From positions 2,294,001 through 2,358,000 of the forward strand of contig NZ_JACCAC010000001.1 in assembly GCF_013409425.1 (NCBI RefSeq): a DNA stretch of 64,000 nt, in the 5' to 3' direction. Positions 57,793 to 64,000 of this stretch are shown piece by piece (the first letter of the stretch is position 1; each line of letters opens with the position of its first letter). A program made the position numbers and the translations under genes. A model generated the notes under the pieces. That model saw only the letters and a program-made list of their open reading frames with translations, was not told the origin of the DNA and searched no databases. This DNA is from Nocardioides perillae (lineage in GTDB: Bacteria > Actinomycetota > Actinomycetes > Propionibacteriales > Nocardioidaceae).

Positions 57793-58409
57793 GCACCAGC
57801 ATCCGCGTCGTGCTCGTCGACGACCACGCGGTCGTGCGGGCCGGTCTCGCGCAGTTCCTCACCGCGAGCGGCGACATCGAGGTCGTCGGCACCGCCAGCG
57901 ACGGCGCGCAGGCGGTGGCGGTGGTCAGCGAGACCCGCCCCGACGTCGTGCTGATGGACCTGCAGATGCCCGGCACCGACGGGGTGGAGGCGACGCGCGC
58001 CATCTGCCGCGACGTGCCGGGCACCGACGTCCTCGTGCTCACCAGCTTCTCCGACAGCGAGCGCATCCACGGCGCGCTCGACGCCGGCGCCGTGGGCTAC
58101 CTGCTGAAGGACGCCGACCCCGACGACGTGCTCGCCGGCATCCGCGCGGTCAGCCGCGGGGAGTCACCGCTGCACCCCAAGGCCGCCCGCGCCCTGCTCG
58201 GCCGGCGCGCCGAGGTGCGCCCCACCCTCACGGTGCGCGAGACCGAGGTGCTCGGGCTGCTGCAGGCCGGGCTCAGCAACAAGCAGATCGCCACCCGCCT
58301 CGGGATCAGCGACCGCACCGTCAAGGCCCACCTCGGCAGCGTCTTCGCCCGCATCGGCGTGCAGGACCGCACCCAGGCCGCCCTCTGGGCCGAGCGGCAC
58401 GGTCTCTGA
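57789..58409 (+). CDS. NarL/FixJ-type response regulator
   Basis: A 206-residue two-component regulator. Receiver domain: VVLVDDHAVVR (acidic pocket), VVLMDLQMPGTDG (phosphorylated Asp about 56), VLTSFSDSE and YLLKDADP (Lys). C-terminal LuxR-type DNA-binding domain: LTVRETEVLGLLQAGLSNKQIATRLGISDRTVKAHLGSVFARIGVQDRTQAA. Start GTG overlaps the kinase stop by 4 nt. The last 246 nt are overlapped by the convergent nuclease reading frame. Confidence 0.95.
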   Translation: MSTSIRVVLVDDHAVVRAGLAQFLTASGDIEVVGTASDGAQAVAVVSETRPDVVLMDLQMPGTDGVEATRAICRDVPGTDVLVLTSFSDSERIHGALDAGAVGYLLKDADPDDVLAGIRAVSRGESPLHPKAARALLGRRAEVRPTLTVRETEVLGLLQAGLSNKQIATRLGISDRTVKAHLGSVFARIGVQDRTQAALWAERHGL

Positions 58410-59273
58410 CCCGGACAGCGGCGGCGGGGTGCCGCCCCACTCCGGGCACAGCGCCTGGTGCGCGCACCAGCCGCAGAGGCGGCTGCGGCGCGGGCGCCAG
58501 TCGCCGGACTCCTCGGCCGCACGGATGGCGCGCCAGACCGCCTCGACCTTGCGCTCGGTGGCGAGCAGGTCGGCCTCGTCGGGCTCGTAGCGCAGGACCT
58601 CGCCGCTGCCGAGGTAGACCAGCTGCAGGACCGCGGGGACGACCCCGCGGGTGCGCCACAGCACGAGGCCGTAGAACTTGAGCTGGAACAGCGCCTTGCC
58701 CTCGAAGCCCGGCCCCGGCGCGCGACCGGTCTTGTAGTCGACGACCCGCAGCATGCCGTTGGGCGCCACGTCGAGCCGGTCGACGAAGCCGCGCAGCAGC
58801 AGGCGGGAGTCGAGGACGGTCTCGACGTAGAGCTCGCGCTCGGCCGGCTCGAGGCGGCGCGGGTCCTCGAGGGTGAACCAGCGGTCGAGGACGGTCGCGC
58901 ACGACGCGAGCCACCGGCCCACCTCGGGGCCGCCGTCGGCGTCGAACATGCCGGCCAGCGTCGGGTCGGCCTCCAGCACCTGCTCCCATGCGGGCTCCAG
59001 CATCGCGCGCGCCCGGTCGGGGGTGCGCTCGGCCGCGGGCACGTCGAAGAGCTCCTCGAGCACGCGGTGCACGACGGTGCCGCGCACCGCGTCGGGCGAC
59101 GGCGGCTCAGGCAGCCGGTCGACCGAGCGGAAGCGGTAGAGCAACGGGCACGTCATGAAGTCGCCGGCGCGGCTCGGGGAGAGCGCGCCCAGCACGTGCA
59201 CGCCGTCGACCCGGGTCGAGCGCGCCTCGGCGGGCGAGACCGGCGGCGGCGGGGGAGCGGTGCTGACGTCCAC
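58164..59273 (-). CDS. RecB family exonuclease with read-through C-terminus
   Basis: A 369-residue protein; the first about 285 residues form a PD-(D/E)XK nuclease of the RecB/AddB type: LSPSRAGDFMTCPLLYRFR, RGTVVHRVLEELF, LRVVDYKTGR (catalytic D...K), and RLCGWCAHQALCPEWGG with the cysteines that, with TCPLL, would hold an Fe-S cluster. Relatives end just after CPEWGGTPPPL. Here no stop occurs and the frame runs 246 nt antisense through the response regulator gene. GTG at 59273 has TAGGGT (59286-59281) 7 nt upstream. Confidence 0.85.
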   Translation of the reverse strand: MDVSTAPPPPPVSPAEARSTRVDGVHVLGALSPSRAGDFMTCPLLYRFRSVDRLPEPPSPDAVRGTVVHRVLEELFDVPAAERTPDRARAMLEPAWEQVLEADPTLAGMFDADGGPEVGRWLASCATVLDRWFTLEDPRRLEPAERELYVETVLDSRLLLRGFVDRLDVAPNGMLRVVDYKTGRAPGPGFEGKALFQLKFYGLVLWRTRGVVPAVLQLVYLGSGEVLRYEPDEADLLATERKVEAVWRAIRAAEESGDWRPRRSRLCGWCAHQALCPEWGGTPPPLSGSETVPLGPEGGLGAVLHADAGEDAAEVGLDGAVADPEAGGDLLVAEPGLQQPEHLGLAHREGGAHLGAPAEQGAGGLGVQR

Positions 59274-59340
59274 GAGGAGGACCCTAGGCGGGACCGGCGA
59301 CGACCGCGGCGCGGCCCGGGGCGTCGGCTAGCCTCGTGAG

Positions 59341-60486
59341 GTGTCCGAGACCGACCGCCGTCCTGCCGCGCGACGCCCCCCGGGCACCTTCCGGATCGGC
59401 AGCGTCGCGGGCAGCGACGTCCTGGTCTCCTCCTCGTGGTTCCTCGTCGCTGCGCTGATCGCGGTCGTCGTCGCGCCGCGGGTGGAGCAGGTGCAGCCCG
59501 GGCTCGGCGCCTGGAAGTACGTCGCGGGCGTGGTCTTCGCGGTCGTCCTCTACGGCTCGGTGCTGCTGCACGAGGCCTCGCACGCCGTGGTGGCCAAGCG
59601 GCTCGGCTTCCCGGTCACCTCGATCACCCTGCACTTCCTCGGCGGGATGACGGCCGTCGAGGGCGAGGCGCGGCGCCCGCGCGAGGAGTTCTGGATCGCG
59701 GTGGTGGGGCCCCTGGCCTCGATCGCCGTCGGCGCCGCAGCCGTCGGGCTCTGGTTCGTCACGCCCGACGGGCTGCTCAAGCTGGCGGTCGAGGGCCTCG
59801 CCGGCGCCAACCTGCTCGTCGGCGTGCTCAACCTCGTGCCCGGCCTGCCGCTCGACGGCGGCCGGGTCCTCAAGGCGGGCGTGTGGAGCCTCACCGGCAG
59901 CCCGCACCGCGGCACGCTCGCCGCCGGGTGGGGTGGCCGAGCCGCCGCGGTCCTCGTGCTGCTGTGGCCCCTCGCGCAGGAGCGGTTCCTCGGCGTGCCT
60001 CCCGAGCTGCTCGACTTCGTCCTCGCCTTCGTGGTGGGACTCTTCCTCTGGACCGCCGCCGGCGCGGCGATGGCCTCGGCGCGGGTGCGCAGCCGCCTGC
60101 CCGCGCTCGTGGCCCGCGAGCTGGCCCGCCGCACCGTCAGCGTCCCCGCCGACCTGCCGCTGGCCGAGGCGGTGCGGCGGGCCCAGGAGCAGCGGGCCGG
60201 CAGCATCGTCACCCTCGACCCCGACGGGCGGCCGGTGGGCCTCGTCAACGAGGCCGCGGTGCTCGCCACGCCCGAGGAGCGGCGGCCGTGGCTGCCGGTC
60301 TCCGCGGTGGCCCGCACGCTCGACGACGACCTCCGGCTGCCGGTGGGTCTCGCCGGCGAGCAGCTCGTGCTGGCGCTCGGTCGACGCCCCGCGCCGGAGT
60401 ACCTCCTCGTGCACGACGACGGCTCCCTCTACGGCGTGCTGACCACGGCCGACGTCGATGGCGCCTTCCGGGCGGCCCGCCACTAG
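59341..60486 (+). CDS. Site-2 protease family (M50) with CBS-like domain
   Basis: A 381-residue intramembrane metalloprotease. Zinc motif HEASH in VLLHEASHAVVAKRLGFPV; second site NLVPGLPLDGGRVLKAG; about six transmembrane helices in residues 30-240. The C-terminal part (about 255-381) has CBS-like halves (AGSIVTLDPDGRPVGLVNEAAV; EYLLVHDDGSLYGVLTTADV), perhaps sensing nucleotides. Such proteins cut membrane-anchored regulators; target unknown. GTG at 59341 has TAGCCT 6 nt upstream. Stop TAG 60484-60486 is shared with the next gene's TAGGGT. Confidence 0.92.
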   Translation: MSETDRRPAARRPPGTFRIGSVAGSDVLVSSSWFLVAALIAVVVAPRVEQVQPGLGAWKYVAGVVFAVVLYGSVLLHEASHAVVAKRLGFPVTSITLHFLGGMTAVEGEARRPREEFWIAVVGPLASIAVGAAAVGLWFVTPDGLLKLAVEGLAGANLLVGVLNLVPGLPLDGGRVLKAGVWSLTGSPHRGTLAAGWGGRAAAVLVLLWPLAQERFLGVPPELLDFVLAFVVGLFLWTAAGAAMASARVRSRLPALVARELARRTVSVPADLPLAEAVRRAQEQRAGSIVTLDPDGRPVGLVNEAAVLATPEERRPWLPVSAVARTLDDDLRLPVGLAGEQLVLALGRRPAPEYLLVHDDGSLYGVLTTADVDGAFRAARH

Positions 60487-60496
60487 GGTCTCGGCC

Positions 60497-61495
60497 ATGC
60501 CGGACCCCTCCGACGACCTCGACCCCAGCGCCACCAGCACCCCCTCGTCCGCCCTCGGCGAGGTGCCCCCCGAGGCCTGGGGCGGCGTGCAGCGCGGACC
60601 GCTCCGCGAGGGCGAGTGGGTGCGGCTGACCGACAGCAAGGGACGGCGGCACAACCTCGAGCTCGTCGCCGGCAAGCGGTTCTTCTCCAACCGCGGCCAC
60701 CTCGAGCACGACGACCTGATCGGGCGCGAGGAGGGCTTCACCGTCACCTCGTCCGCCGGGGGCACCTACCTCGTCTTCCGACCGCTGCTGGCGGAGTTCG
60801 TCGTCTCGATGCCGCGGGGCGCGGCGGTGGTCTACCCCAAGGACGCCGCGCAGATCGTCGCGATGGCCGACGTCTTCCCCGGCGCGACCGTGGTCGAGGC
60901 CGGTGTCGGGTCGGGCGCGCTGACCTGCTCGCTGCTGCGCGCCGTCGGCCCGCACGGCCGGGTGCTGTCGTGGGAGAGGCGCGAGGAGTTCGCCGACGTC
61001 GCCCGGCGCAACGTGCGGCAGTTCTTCGGCGGGGACCACCCCGCCTGGACCCTCCACCTGGGCGACCTCGCCGAAGGCCTCGTCTCGTCCGGCGAGCGCG
61101 CCGACCGCATCGTGCTCGACATGCTCGCCCCGTGGGAGTGCGTGCCCGCGGTCGCCGACGCCCTCGTGCCCGGCGGCATCGTCTGCGCGTACGTCGCCAC
61201 CACCACCCAGCTGAGCCGGGTCGTCGAGACGCTGCGCGCCCACGGCGGCTTCACCGAGCCGCAGCCGTGGGAGTCGCTCGTGCGCGACTGGCACGTCGAG
61301 GGACTCGCGGTGCGCCCGGGCCACAAGATGATCGGCCACACGGCCTTCCTGGTCACCGCCCGCCGGATGGCGCCCGGGGAGCGCGCGCCCCGCAAGTCGC
61401 GGCGTCCCGCACCCGGTGCGTACGGCGTGGACTACTCCGGTCCGCGCCCCGACTGGCTGCCCCCGCAGTCGGCCGAGGAGCAGCTCGACGGGTAG
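60497..61495 (+). CDS. trmI: tRNA (adenine-58-N1)-methyltransferase TrmI
   Basis: A 332-residue class I SAM methyltransferase forming m1A58 in tRNA. An N-terminal beta-domain (LREGEWVRLTDSKGRRHNLELVAGKRFF) precedes the SAM fold: VVEAGVGSGALTCSLLRAVG (motif I), DRIVLDMLAPWECVPAVADAL (catalytic Asp), GHKMIGHTAFLVTARRM near the end. The first about 30 residues are disordered. It is the usual neighbour of arc in actinobacteria. ATG at 60497 has TAGGGT (60484-60489) 7 nt upstream. Confidence 0.95.
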   Translation: MPDPSDDLDPSATSTPSSALGEVPPEAWGGVQRGPLREGEWVRLTDSKGRRHNLELVAGKRFFSNRGHLEHDDLIGREEGFTVTSSAGGTYLVFRPLLAEFVVSMPRGAAVVYPKDAAQIVAMADVFPGATVVEAGVGSGALTCSLLRAVGPHGRVLSWERREEFADVARRNVRQFFGGDHPAWTLHLGDLAEGLVSSGERADRIVLDMLAPWECVPAVADALVPGGIVCAYVATTTQLSRVVETLRAHGGFTEPQPWESLVRDWHVEGLAVRPGHKMIGHTAFLVTARRMAPGERAPRKSRRPAPGAYGVDYSGPRPDWLPPQSAEEQLDG

Positions 61496-61559
61496 GCGCG
61501 CGTCGCTCCCGCACCACCCGGCGTGTGGGTAGGGTCGTGACCACACAGGAGGTGACGCG

Positions 61560-63326
61560 ATGTCGACGTACGACGGTGCGGGGCACGGCCCGCAGGAGCT
61601 GCAGGACCAGGTGCGCTACCTCGAGGCAGAGGTCGCCGACCTCCGCCGCCGGCTGGGGGAGTCCTCGCGCCCCGTGCCGGGCGCTCACGGCCTCGAGCTG
61701 CGGCTCGCCGACACGCAGCGCTCGCTCGCCGCGGTCACCAGCCAGAACGAGCGCCTCGCCCAGACGCTGCGCGAGGCCCGCGACCAGATCACGCGGCTGA
61801 AGGACGAGGTCGACCGGCTAGCGCAGCCCCCGGCCGGCTTCGGCACCTTCCTCGCCCGCAACGAGGACGACTCGGTGGACGTCTTCACCGGCGGGCGCAA
61901 GCTGCGGGTCAACGTCAGCCCCACCGTCGACCTCGACACCCTGCGCCGCGGCCAGGAGGTCATGCTCAACGAGGCCCTCAACGTCGTCGCCGCGCTCGAC
62001 TTCGAGCAGGTCGGCGAGGTCGTGATGCTCAAGGAGGTCCTCGCCGACGGCGACCGCGTCCTGGTCATCGCCAACGCCGACGAGGAGCGCGTGGTGCGCA
62101 TCGCCGAGCCGCTGCGCGACGACGTGCTGCGCGCCGGCGACTCGCTGCTGCTCGACTCCCGCGCCGGCTACGTCTACGAGAAGGTCCCGAAGTCGGAGGT
62201 CGAGGAGCTGGTCCTCGAGGAGGTCCCCGACATCGCCTACGAGTCGATCGGCGGCCTCGCCGGTCAGATCGACCTGATCCGCGACGCCGTCGAGCTGCCC
62301 TACCTCCACCCCGAGATGTTCCAGGAGCACCAGCTCAAGCCCCCGAAGGGCGTGCTCCTCTACGGCCCGCCGGGCTGCGGCAAGACGCTCATCGCGAAGG
62401 CGGTCGCCAACTCGCTCGCCAAGAAGGTCGCGGCCCGCACCGGCAGCACCGGGCAGCCGCACGAGGCCCGCGCGTACTTCTTGAACATCAAGGGCCCCGA
62501 GCTGCTCAACAAGTACGTCGGCGAGACCGAGCGGCACATCCGCCTGGTCTTCCAGCGGGCGCGCGAGAAGGCCAGCATGGGCACCCCGGTGATCGTCTTC
62601 TTCGACGAGATGGACTCGCTCTTCCGCACCCGCGGGTCGGGGGTCTCCTCCGACGTCGAGAACACCATCGTCCCGCAGCTGCTCAGCGAGATCGACGGCG
62701 TCGAGACCCTCGAGAACGTGCTCGTCATCGGCGCGTCGAACCGCGAGGACATGATCGACCCCGCGATCCTGCGACCGGGCCGCCTCGACGTGAAGATCAA
62801 GATCGAGCGCCCCGACGCCGAGTCCGCGCGCGACATCTTCTCGAAGTACCTCGTGCCGAGCCTGCCGCTGCACGCCGACGACCTCGCCGAGTTCGGCGGC
62901 GACCGGGAGGCGACCGTCGCCGGGATGATCCGCGCCACGGTCGAGCGGATGTACTCCGAGACCGAGGACAACCGCTTCCTCGAGGTCACCTACGCCAACG
63001 GCGACAAGGAGGTCCTCTACTTCAAGGACTTCAACTCCGGCGCGATGATCCAGAACATCGTCGACCGCGCGAAGAAGATGGCGATCAAGGACCTCCTCGA
63101 CCACGACCAGAAGGGTCTGCGCGTGCAGCACCTGCTGCAGGCGTGCGTCGACGAGTTCAAGGAGAACGAGGACCTCCCCAACACCACCAACCCCGACGAC
63201 TGGGCCCGCATCTCCGGCAAGAAGGGCGAGCGGATCGTCTTCATCCGCACGCTGATCACCGGCAAGCAGGGCACCGAGCCGGGCCGCTCCATCGACACCG
63301 TCGCCAACACCGGTCAGTACCTCTGA
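61560..63326 (+). CDS. arc: Proteasome-associated AAA ATPase ARC/Mpa
   Basis: A 588-residue ATPase unfolding pupylated proteins for the 20S proteasome. N-terminal coiled coil (about residues 12-80; [19 protein letters not shown]) that captures Pup, tandem OB domains (about 90-230), and an AAA module: Walker [14 protein letters not shown], Walker [17 protein letters not shown], sensor [18 protein letters not shown]. It ends GQYL, the gate-opening tail. ATG has AGGAGGTG (61547-61554) upstream, and TAGGGT at 61530-61535 fits a leadered promoter. Confidence 0.97.
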   Translation: MSTYDGAGHGPQELQDQVRYLEAEVADLRRRLGESSRPVPGAHGLELRLADTQRSLAAVTSQNERLAQTLREARDQITRLKDEVDRLAQPPAGFGTFLARNEDDSVDVFTGGRKLRVNVSPTVDLDTLRRGQEVMLNEALNVVAALDFEQVGEVVMLKEVLADGDRVLVIANADEERVVRIAEPLRDDVLRAGDSLLLDSRAGYVYEKVPKSEVEELVLEEVPDIAYESIGGLAGQIDLIRDAVELPYLHPEMFQEHQLKPPKGVLLYGPPGCGKTLIAKAVANSLAKKVAARTGSTGQPHEARAYFLNIKGPELLNKYVGETERHIRLVFQRAREKASMGTPVIVFFDEMDSLFRTRGSGVSSDVENTIVPQLLSEIDGVETLENVLVIGASNREDMIDPAILRPGRLDVKIKIERPDAESARDIFSKYLVPSLPLHADDLAEFGGDREATVAGMIRATVERMYSETEDNRFLEVTYANGDKEVLYFKDFNSGAMIQNIVDRAKKMAIKDLLDHDQKGLRVQHLLQACVDEFKENEDLPNTTNPDDWARISGKKGERIVFIRTLITGKQGTEPGRSIDTVANTGQYL

Positions 63327-63351
63327 CCGGCCGATCCCCTCAGGAGTCCCC

Positions 63352-63429
63352 GTGGTCCGCATCCTCGTCATCGTCGTGCTGGTGCTCGTCGCGATCTACG
63401 TCGCCCGGATGGTGCTCGCCAAGCGGTGA
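63352..63429 (+). CDS. 25-residue single-span membrane miniprotein
   Basis: A small ORF between arc and dop encoding VVRILVIVVLVLVAIYVAR then MVLAKR: a single hydrophobic helix flanked by Arg at position 3 and Lys-Arg at the end, as expected for a membrane-spanning peptide. GTG at 63352 is preceded by AGGAG (63342-63346) at exactly 5 nt. It starts 25 nt after the arc stop and ends 25 nt before dop. No relative known to me. It is shorter than common gene-prediction limits. Confidence 0.6.
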   Translation: MVRILVIVVLVLVAIYVARMVLAKR

Positions 63430-63454
63430 CCGGCCCCGTGGGTAGGCTCGCCGC

Positions 63455-64000
63455 ATGAGCGTGCGCCGGGTGATGGGCGTCGAGGTGGAGTACGGCATCT
63501 CGGTGCAGGGGCAGCCCCAGGCCAACCCGATGGTGGCCTCGTCCCAGGTCGTCAACGCCTACGCCTCCGCGACGCTGCGCGCGCGCCGGGCGCGGTGGGA
63601 CTTCGAGGAGGAGTCCCCGCTGCGCGACGCGCGGGGCTACGACGTCTCGCGCCAGGTCGCCGACCCCTCGCAGCTCACCGACGAGGACCTCGGCCTAGCC
63701 AACGTCATCCTCACCAACGGCGCGCGGCTCTACGTCGACCACGCCCACCCGGAGTACTCCACGCCCGAGGTCGTCACCCCGCGCGACGTGGTGCTGTGGG
63801 ACAAGGCCGGCGAGCAGGTGATGCACGACGCCGCGGTGCGGGCCGCCCAGCTGCCCGGTGGCCAGCAGATCGCGCTCTACAAGAACAACACCGACGGCAA
63901 GGGCGCCTCCTACGGCGCGCACGAGAACTACCTGATGCGCCGCTCCACCCCGTTCGCCGACATCGTGCGCCACCTGACGCCGTTCTTCGTCAGTCGCCAG
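63455..64000 (+). CDS. dop: Depupylase/deamidase Dop (3' end outside window)
   Basis: First 182 residues of Dop, the glutamine-synthetase-like enzyme that deamidates Pup and removes it from proteins. Visible: [18 protein letters not shown] (ATP/Mg Glu), [41 protein letters not shown] and [21 protein letters not shown], which are characteristic of Dop rather than PafA. ATG at 63455 has TAGGCT (63443-63448) 6 nt upstream. The reading frame is open to the window end. Confidence 0.96.
   Translation, partial: MSVRRVMGVEVEYGISVQGQPQANPMVASSQVVNAYASATLRARRARWDFEEESPLRDARGYDVSRQVADPSQLTDEDLGLANVILTNGARLYVDHAHPEYSTPEVVTPRDVVLWDKAGEQVMHDAAVRAAQLPGGQQIALYKNNTDGKGASYGAHENYLMRRSTPFADIVRHLTPFFVSRQ

Overview
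The window comes from a very GC-rich actinobacterium. Gene families specific to actinobacteria are spread along it: mycothiol ligase MshC, the Pup-proteasome genes arc/mpa and dop, DUF3090, DUF3099, DUF5703, SCO1664, GuaB1, acVLRF1 and a FadE23/FadE24 pair. GTG starts are frequent. Taken together, and with palindromic elements ending in GGTCTCGA and TCGACC, this best fits the Nocardioides group (Nocardioidaceae). The genus is an inference. The content is mostly chromosomal housekeeping; I see no prophage, CRISPR array, secondary-metabolite cluster or recognisable defence island.

Layout. 0-4 kb: end of a Suf Fe-S assembly operon (sufS partial, sufU, sufT), then a short ASCH-like gene, a VLRF1 peptidyl-tRNA hydrolase, a small-molecule kinase and a broken aldolase. 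4-14 kb: MFS exporter, two enoyl-CoA hydratases, a zinc metallopeptidase, an ABC-F protein, a membrane adenylate cyclase, an ABC exporter and SURF1. 14-17.5 kb: moaA, small conserved proteins, dodecin, GDPD. 17.5-21 kb: two low-complexity surface proteins and a class F sortase. 21-28.8 kb: cobT, a siroheme/cobalamin methyltransferase-dehydrogenase fusion, an rRNA/tRNA methylase, peptide deformylase and the FadE pair. 28.8-39.6 kb: YiaA-like and DUF2252 proteins, subtilase, guaB1, a very large secreted PQQ-type sugar dehydrogenase with a coupled LysR-type effector domain, a zinc alcohol dehydrogenase, tRNA-Leu(GAG).

39.7-45.3 kb is the most repeat-rich part: an M20 peptidase, a DUF222-HNH (13E12-type) endonuclease gene surrounded and invaded by four copies of a palindromic element, and a 15-copy tandem array, followed by GrpB, DUF5703 and an aldo/keto reductase. 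45.4-51.5 kb is the uppP / phosphatase / DUF3090 / SCO1664 / mshC block, with corA inserted, ending in a PAC2 protein. 51.5-58.4 kb: metH, a HAD phosphatase and a two-component system whose kinase has lost its 5' end in a fusion with a frameshifted secreted-protein gene. 58.2-64 kb: a RecB-type nuclease, a site-2 protease, trmI, arc, an unlisted 25-codon membrane miniprotein, and the start of dop.

A recurring feature is a TANNNT hexamer 6-9 nt before the start codon of about 22 genes on both strands, the signature of leaderless transcription; I used it to choose many starts. Two divergent gene pairs have such hexamers only 7-8 bp apart, and at two gene junctions the hexamer contains the stop codon of the preceding gene. 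All assignments rest on reading the sequence and on family knowledge; no database search was possible.
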